Assembly: GCA_034189695.1 (NCBI GenBank)
Contig: JAXHUA010000017.1
Span: 1-34,615, forward strand
Reading direction: 5' to 3'
Length of the DNA stretch: 34,615 nucleotides
Origin: JAXHUA01 sp034189695
GTDB lineage: Bacteria > Chloroflexota > Dehalococcoidia > E44-bin15
Below, piece after piece: positions 31,377 through 34,615 of the stretch. The position numbers and the translations under genes were made by a program. The notes under the pieces are model-generated. The model made no database searches, was not told the origin of the DNA, and was given only the letters and a program-made list of their open reading frames with translations. Each line of letters opens with the position of its first letter. The stretch's first letter is position 1.

Positions 31377-32084
31377 ATGGGAGTATTGTTTCTCCGGCTG
31401 TGCGCCTCGATGCAGTCATGGGGTACGCAGAGCCGTTTCACCAATCGTGATACCGAGCTTGAGCCGTCGAAGTCAGGCGTCGTCGGCTTGGTCTGTGCTG
31501 CGCGGGGGATACCACGCGATGACCTGTCAAGTCTCGAAAAGCTGGCCGCGCTCAAGATGGGCGTGCGGGTGGACAGGGAAGGTGTCATGAAACACGAGTA
31601 CCATACAGCCTTAAACGTGGCAAAGGCTGGTGGCGGCACCAAAGATTGCGAGCCATCTCACCGCTTCTATCTGTCTGACGCCTGTTTCCTCGTCGCCCTT
31701 CAGGGCGAGGCGACGCTTCTTGAGGGGATTCATTATGCACTGAGGAGGCCCGTCTGGCAGCTCTACCTGGGACGCAAGTCGTTTGTACCGGGATTGCCCA
31801 TCTGGCTTGAGGACGGCCTGAAACGGGACGCGACTGACCTGAAGAAAGCGCTCGGTCACTACCCGTATCTGTGCCGGGAGAGACCTCGCGAGGAAGAAGG
31901 CCGCCGTCTTCGCCTGGAACTGGAGGTACCGTTCGGTCAGGGTGAGCGAGTCAAGCATGACCAGCCTATCTCGTTTCAGAACGGCAATCGCCGGTTTGGC
32001 CTGCGTCATGTGGTCAGGGACTCCATTGACCTCGAATCATTGCCGCCAGCCGAAAGGGAGGAGCTATGTACCTTTCTCGCTTGA
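31377..32084 (+). CDS. cas5e: Cascade subunit Cas5e (CasD)
   Basis: A 235-residue RAMP protein that caps the 5' handle of crRNA. It begins VLFLRLCASMQSWGTQSRFTNRDTELEPSKSGVVGL, the classic CasD opening (QSWG, R-T-x-x-PSKSGV-GL). YHTALNVAKAGG and LGRKSFVPGLPIW follow. ATG 31377 has GGAGGG just upstream; the longer in-frame start at 31293 lies inside cas7e and is rejected. It overlaps cas6e by 19 bp. Confidence 0.95.
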   Translation: MGVLFLRLCASMQSWGTQSRFTNRDTELEPSKSGVVGLVCAARGIPRDDLSSLEKLAALKMGVRVDREGVMKHEYHTALNVAKAGGGTKDCEPSHRFYLSDACFLVALQGEATLLEGIHYALRRPVWQLYLGRKSFVPGLPIWLEDGLKRDATDLKKALGHYPYLCRERPREEEGRRLRLELEVPFGQGERVKHDQPISFQNGNRRFGLRHVVRDSIDLESLPPAEREELCTFLA

Positions 32085-32701
32085 AACTGGACCCGCTCAA
32101 ACACTGCACTCGCCACCTCCGTCTTAGCCCCTACGTTCTTCACCAGGCTGTTTTCCGCGCTTTCCCTGACGAAAGCGACGGCGGGCCTGGGCGTGTCCTT
32201 TATCGCGTTGATACTGACCGTCGAGGTAACACCAGCCTCCTCGTTCAATCCGAGAAGAAGCCGGATTGGGACAAAGCGAGTATGCTGCAAGAATGCTTCA
32301 TCGAACCTGCCGAGTGGCGGCCTTACGCCCCCCGATGTCGAAAGGGGCAGGACCTGTACTTCCGCTTGCGTGCAAACCCCGCCGTCAAGAAGCAGGCTGA
32401 GGGCAGGAAGAACGGCTACCGTCTTGGACTGCTGCGGGAAGAAGACCAGTTGAAATGGTTCCAGAGGAAAGCTCAAGAGGGTGGGTTCACCCTGCTTAAC
32501 TGTCAGATTATGCCAGAAGGAATTGTCCACGGCGAAGAAGGCAGGCGAGATGGTAAGCTGAGACACTATGCTGTGCGTTTCGAAGGTGTGCTTCGCGTGG
32601 TCGACCCCAACACCTTCCTGGTAACCATCGGTAACGGCATTGGACCGGGCAAGGGCTTCGGCTTCGGGCTGCTGTCCGTCGCGCCGCTGAGGCAGGTGTG
32701 A
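32066..32701 (+). CDS. cas6e: crRNA endoribonuclease Cas6e (CasE)
   Basis: A 211-residue double-RRM ribonuclease that cuts pre-crRNA at the base of the repeat hairpin. It starts MYLSRLKLDP; His26 in LHQAVFRAFP is the catalytic histidine position known from Thermus Cas6e. The glycine-rich loop GNGIGPGKGFGFGLLSVAPL near the end completes the family signature. GGAGGAGC precedes ATG 32066. The repeat hairpin of the array (CCCCAC/GTGGGG) is the expected substrate. Confidence 0.96.
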   Translation: MYLSRLKLDPLKHCTRHLRLSPYVLHQAVFRAFPDESDGGPGRVLYRVDTDRRGNTSLLVQSEKKPDWDKASMLQECFIEPAEWRPYAPRCRKGQDLYFRLRANPAVKKQAEGRKNGYRLGLLREEDQLKWFQRKAQEGGFTLLNCQIMPEGIVHGEEGRRDGKLRHYAVRFEGVLRVVDPNTFLVTIGNGIGPGKGFGFGLLSVAPLRQV

Positions 32702-33588
32702 CCATGCGAACTCTACACGAACTGCCGCGCTTCCGTGATCGGTGGAGCTATCTCTACCTTGAGATGGGCCGGCTGGACGTCGACGCCGACGGGCTGTGCT
32801 TTCACCAGGGCGAGGACGTTGTGGCCGTCCCGATCGACCAACTGGCACTGGTGATGCTCGGACCCGGCACAACGGTGACGCACGCAGCGGTCAAGTCGCT
32901 ATCTCGCAACAACTGCCTGCTTGCCTGGACGGGCCAGGACGGCGTCCGCCTCTATGCGGCGAGCACTGGGGGAACCTACAGCGCCCGCCGCATGATTCGC
33001 CAGGCACGGCTGGTGAGCAACGAGGAGAGCCGGCTGGGAGTGGCGTGGCGCATGTACCGGTTCAGATTCAGCGAGCCTATACCGGAGGAAGTGACTCTCC
33101 AGCAGATACGAGGCATGGAGGGAATAAGGGTGAGGCGTGCCTATGCTCAGGCCGCGGAGAAGTATGGCATTGAGTGGAAGGGCCGGCGGTACGACCAGGA
33201 CGAGTGGGGGAAGAGTGACCCGGTGAACAGGGCGCTCTCGGCGGCGAACGCCTGCCTCTACGGCGTGTGTCACGCGGCAATACTGTCGGCCGGCTATTCG
33301 GCCGCCCTGGGTTTCATCCACACGGGCAAGATGCTGAGCTTTGTGTACGACATCGCCGACCTGTACAAGACGGAACTGACCATTCCGGTCGCCTTCCGCG
33401 TCGCGGCGGAGAATCGGCCCGAACTGGAGCGGGCCGCCAGAATGGAGTGCCGGACGCAGTTCTATGAGTTCCGCCTCATGGAGCGCATCTTGCCCGATAT
33501 CTCGGAGGTGCTGGGTGTTAGTGATGATTCTGGAGAGAGTCCCGAAGAGCTTGAGGGGCGGATTGTCACGCTGGATGCTGGAGCCTAG
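32698..33588 (+). CDS. cas1: CRISPR integrase Cas1, type I-E
   Basis: A 296-residue endonuclease that with Cas2 inserts new spacers. The start LHELPRFRDRWSYLYLEMGRL is typical of I-E Cas1. Metal ligands fall at the E. coli positions when counted from GTG 32698: Glu141 (RGMEGI), His208 (GFIHTG) and Asp218/Asp221 (YDIADLYK). GTG 32698 overlaps the cas6e stop (GTGA); ATG 32704 is an alternative start. Its 3' end overlaps cas2 by 65 bp. Confidence 0.96.
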   Translation: MTMRTLHELPRFRDRWSYLYLEMGRLDVDADGLCFHQGEDVVAVPIDQLALVMLGPGTTVTHAAVKSLSRNNCLLAWTGQDGVRLYAASTGGTYSARRMIRQARLVSNEESRLGVAWRMYRFRFSEPIPEEVTLQQIRGMEGIRVRRAYAQAAEKYGIEWKGRRYDQDEWGKSDPVNRALSAANACLYGVCHAAILSAGYSAALGFIHTGKMLSFVYDIADLYKTELTIPVAFRVAAENRPELERAARMECRTQFYEFRLMERILPDISEVLGVSDDSGESPEELEGRIVTLDAGA

Positions 33589-33835
33589 CACCGGAGTGTT
33601 CCTCGGCAATCCCAGCGCCCGCGTACGCGATGAATTGTGGGCCAAGGCTGTCAAGGCGCTCCGAGGGCGTGGCGCCGTGATGCAGGTGTGGAGCTCCAAT
33701 AACCCGCAGGGTTTCTCCTACCGGCAGTCGGGGCCAACCGACAGGGTGCTCGTCGATTTCGAGGGGCTGTCGCTGGTCAGCCGGACACCGTCTGGGTCAA
33801 GGCCGCCGCAGGACGACGACACTGGCTCCACCTAG
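33524..33835 (+). CDS. cas2: CRISPR-associated Cas2, type I-E
   Basis: A 103-residue protein of the CasE-locus (Cas2e) type: MILERVPKSLRGGLSRWMLEPSTGVFLGN then VRDELWAKAVKALRG, GAVMQVWSSNNPQGFSYRQSG and LVDFEGLSLV. It forms the central dimer of the Cas1-Cas2 integrase. The start is ATG 33524 (or GTG 33521) within the cas1 3' end; the 65-bp overlap is larger than at the other junctions. A Ser/Pro/Asp-rich tail (SGSRPPQDDDTGS) extends beyond the core. Confidence 0.93.
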   Translation: MILERVPKSLRGGLSRWMLEPSTGVFLGNPSARVRDELWAKAVKALRGRGAVMQVWSSNNPQGFSYRQSGPTDRVLVDFEGLSLVSRTPSGSRPPQDDDTGST

Positions 33836-33876
33836 TCAGGCGTGAGGCTCGGACGCCCTAGCTTTGCCCGTCCAGT
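33836..33876 (+). promoter_or_regulatory. Very short leader between cas2 and the array
   Basis: Only 41 bp separate the cas2 stop from repeat 1, and they are GC-rich with no recognisable promoter or AT-rich IHF-like site. I-E leaders are usually longer, so array transcription may depend on the cas operon or on a promoter within cas2. Confidence 0.4.
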
Positions 33877-34615
33877 GTATTCCCCACGTGTGTGGGGGTG
33901 AACCTTGATAGGCCGTCGGTCAGAGTGGGGTTGAGGGGTATTCCCCACGTGTGTGGGGGTGAACCGGCAGTGGCCAGTGTCTCGCGGATGATCCCAGAGT
34001 ATTCCCCACGTGTGTGGGGGTGAACCGAGGCGTGACAAAATGAAGAGCCTCGCCGTTCCGTATTCCCCACGTGTGTGGGGGTGAACCGAGAACATATCAG
34101 CACAGGAGGGCGTGGCATTCGTATTCCCCACGTGTGTGGGGGTGAACCGTGCTTACTACCAATCGGACGTCAGGCGGTGAAGTATTCCCCACGTGTGTGG
34201 GGGTGAACCGCCAATCACGTATTGCTACTGGGATAACCCAGCGTATTCCCCACGTGTGTGGGGGTGAACCGTCACGCGCTCCATTGCCGGAGCTTGAGCA
34301 GGTGTATTCCCCACGTGTGTGGGGGTGAACCGTAGCCGCACGCCCTGCCAGTCATTAGGATGCAGTATTCCCCACGTGTGTGGGGGTGAACCGAGATTGA
34401 TTGCAGAAAGACCGATTCCACAAACGTATTCCCCACGTGTGTGGGGGTGAACCGATATGGGTATGGGATTGCGGACATGTCTTTCCGTATTCCCCACGTG
34501 TGTGGGGGTGAACCGGCGATGGACCGCCTCACCGCCTTTCACCAGAAGTATTCCCCACGTGTGTGGGGGTGAACCGCCTATCGCCTTCAGCCCCTCAGTC
34601 AAAATCGAGTATTCC
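33877..34615 (+). CRISPR. Type I-E CRISPR array, 12 full repeats, truncated by window end
   Basis: Twelve 29-bp repeats start at 33877, 33938, 33999 and every 61 bp to 34548, with a thirteenth cut off at 34609-34615. All twelve spacers are 32 bp. Repeats open GTATTCCCCACGTG, have a CCCCAC/GTGGGG hairpin and end GTGAACCG, which gives the 8-nt crRNA 5' handle; this matches the E. coli I-E repeat orientation, so the array is read left to right with its leader on the cas2 side. Repeats 2-12 appear identical; repeat 1 ends in T instead of G (33905). I recognised no spacer target and saw none in this window. Confidence 0.99.

Noticed and set aside
33832..34602. Minus-strand open frames repeating HPHTRGEY / SPPHTWGI
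   Set aside because: They are the CRISPR repeat read in other frames; 61 bp is 1 mod 3, so the repeat cycles through three frames.

Overview
The window is a GC-rich bacterial segment with tightly packed operons, 4-bp stop/start overlaps and good sigma70-type promoters (several TTGACA-N17/18-TATAAT-like pairs). The gene set suggests a Chloroflexota bacterium, perhaps Dehalococcoidia. It includes a PanG-type pantothenate operon headed by a P1 peptidase, a bacterial GH3-like protein, SipW/TasA-like secretion, NDP-forming acyl-CoA synthetase alpha proteins and families of short inverted 'CATTGCGAG' repeats. This placement is inferred from gene style only; no marker search was possible.

Layout. 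1-150: the end of an insertion element with the 5' end of a transposase on the minus strand. 155-4242: promoter, leader with intrinsic terminator, then P1 peptidase-panG-panD-panB-panC, which covers the steps from ketopantoate and aspartate to pantothenate except formation of 2-ketoisovalerate. 4536-6770: three accessory genes, of which a membrane protein is frameshifted and a GH3-family gene has an internal amber codon; the third is a NYN-domain nuclease. 6928-9740: a padR-MFS efflux pair enclosed by long imperfect inverted repeats, plus a 24-bp tandem array. 9780-11117: mnmE. 11229-13715: a SipW signal peptidase with two secreted TasA/camelysin-like proteins, and a hicBA toxin-antitoxin pair whose toxin gene carries a nonsense codon. 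13716-14731: a 1-kb non-coding region with a minus-strand terminator that may end an unrecognised RNA. 14732-15785: seven tRNA genes (Ala, Arg, Trp, Leu, Gly, Cys, Leu). 15805-18866: two tandem acyl-CoA synthetase (NDP-forming) alpha paralogues. 18994-21577: a MarR regulator followed by an ABC exporter. 21635-24832 (minus): surE, sucD, sucC, tRNA-Ser and a 58-codon 3' remnant of serS.

The right third (24882-34615) is a complete type I-E CRISPR-Cas locus in one direction: promoter, cas3, casA(cse1), casB(cse2), cas7e, cas5e, cas6e, cas1, cas2, then an array of 12 full 29-bp repeats with 32-bp spacers at an exact 61-bp period. The array runs off the window. The cas operon lies beside the truncated serS and a tRNA-Ser gene, which looks like an integration or rearrangement junction.

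The most interesting items are: the attenuator-like pan leader and the peptidase heading that operon; the serS/tRNA-Ser breakpoint beside the CRISPR-Cas locus; a perfect palindrome just downstream of the cas promoter; the altered last base of the cas-proximal repeat, which may record an unusual PAM; the mirror-image repeats around padR-MFS; and several broken genes. I did not find a wholly new multi-gene system; the defence locus is a standard I-E architecture with unusual details.
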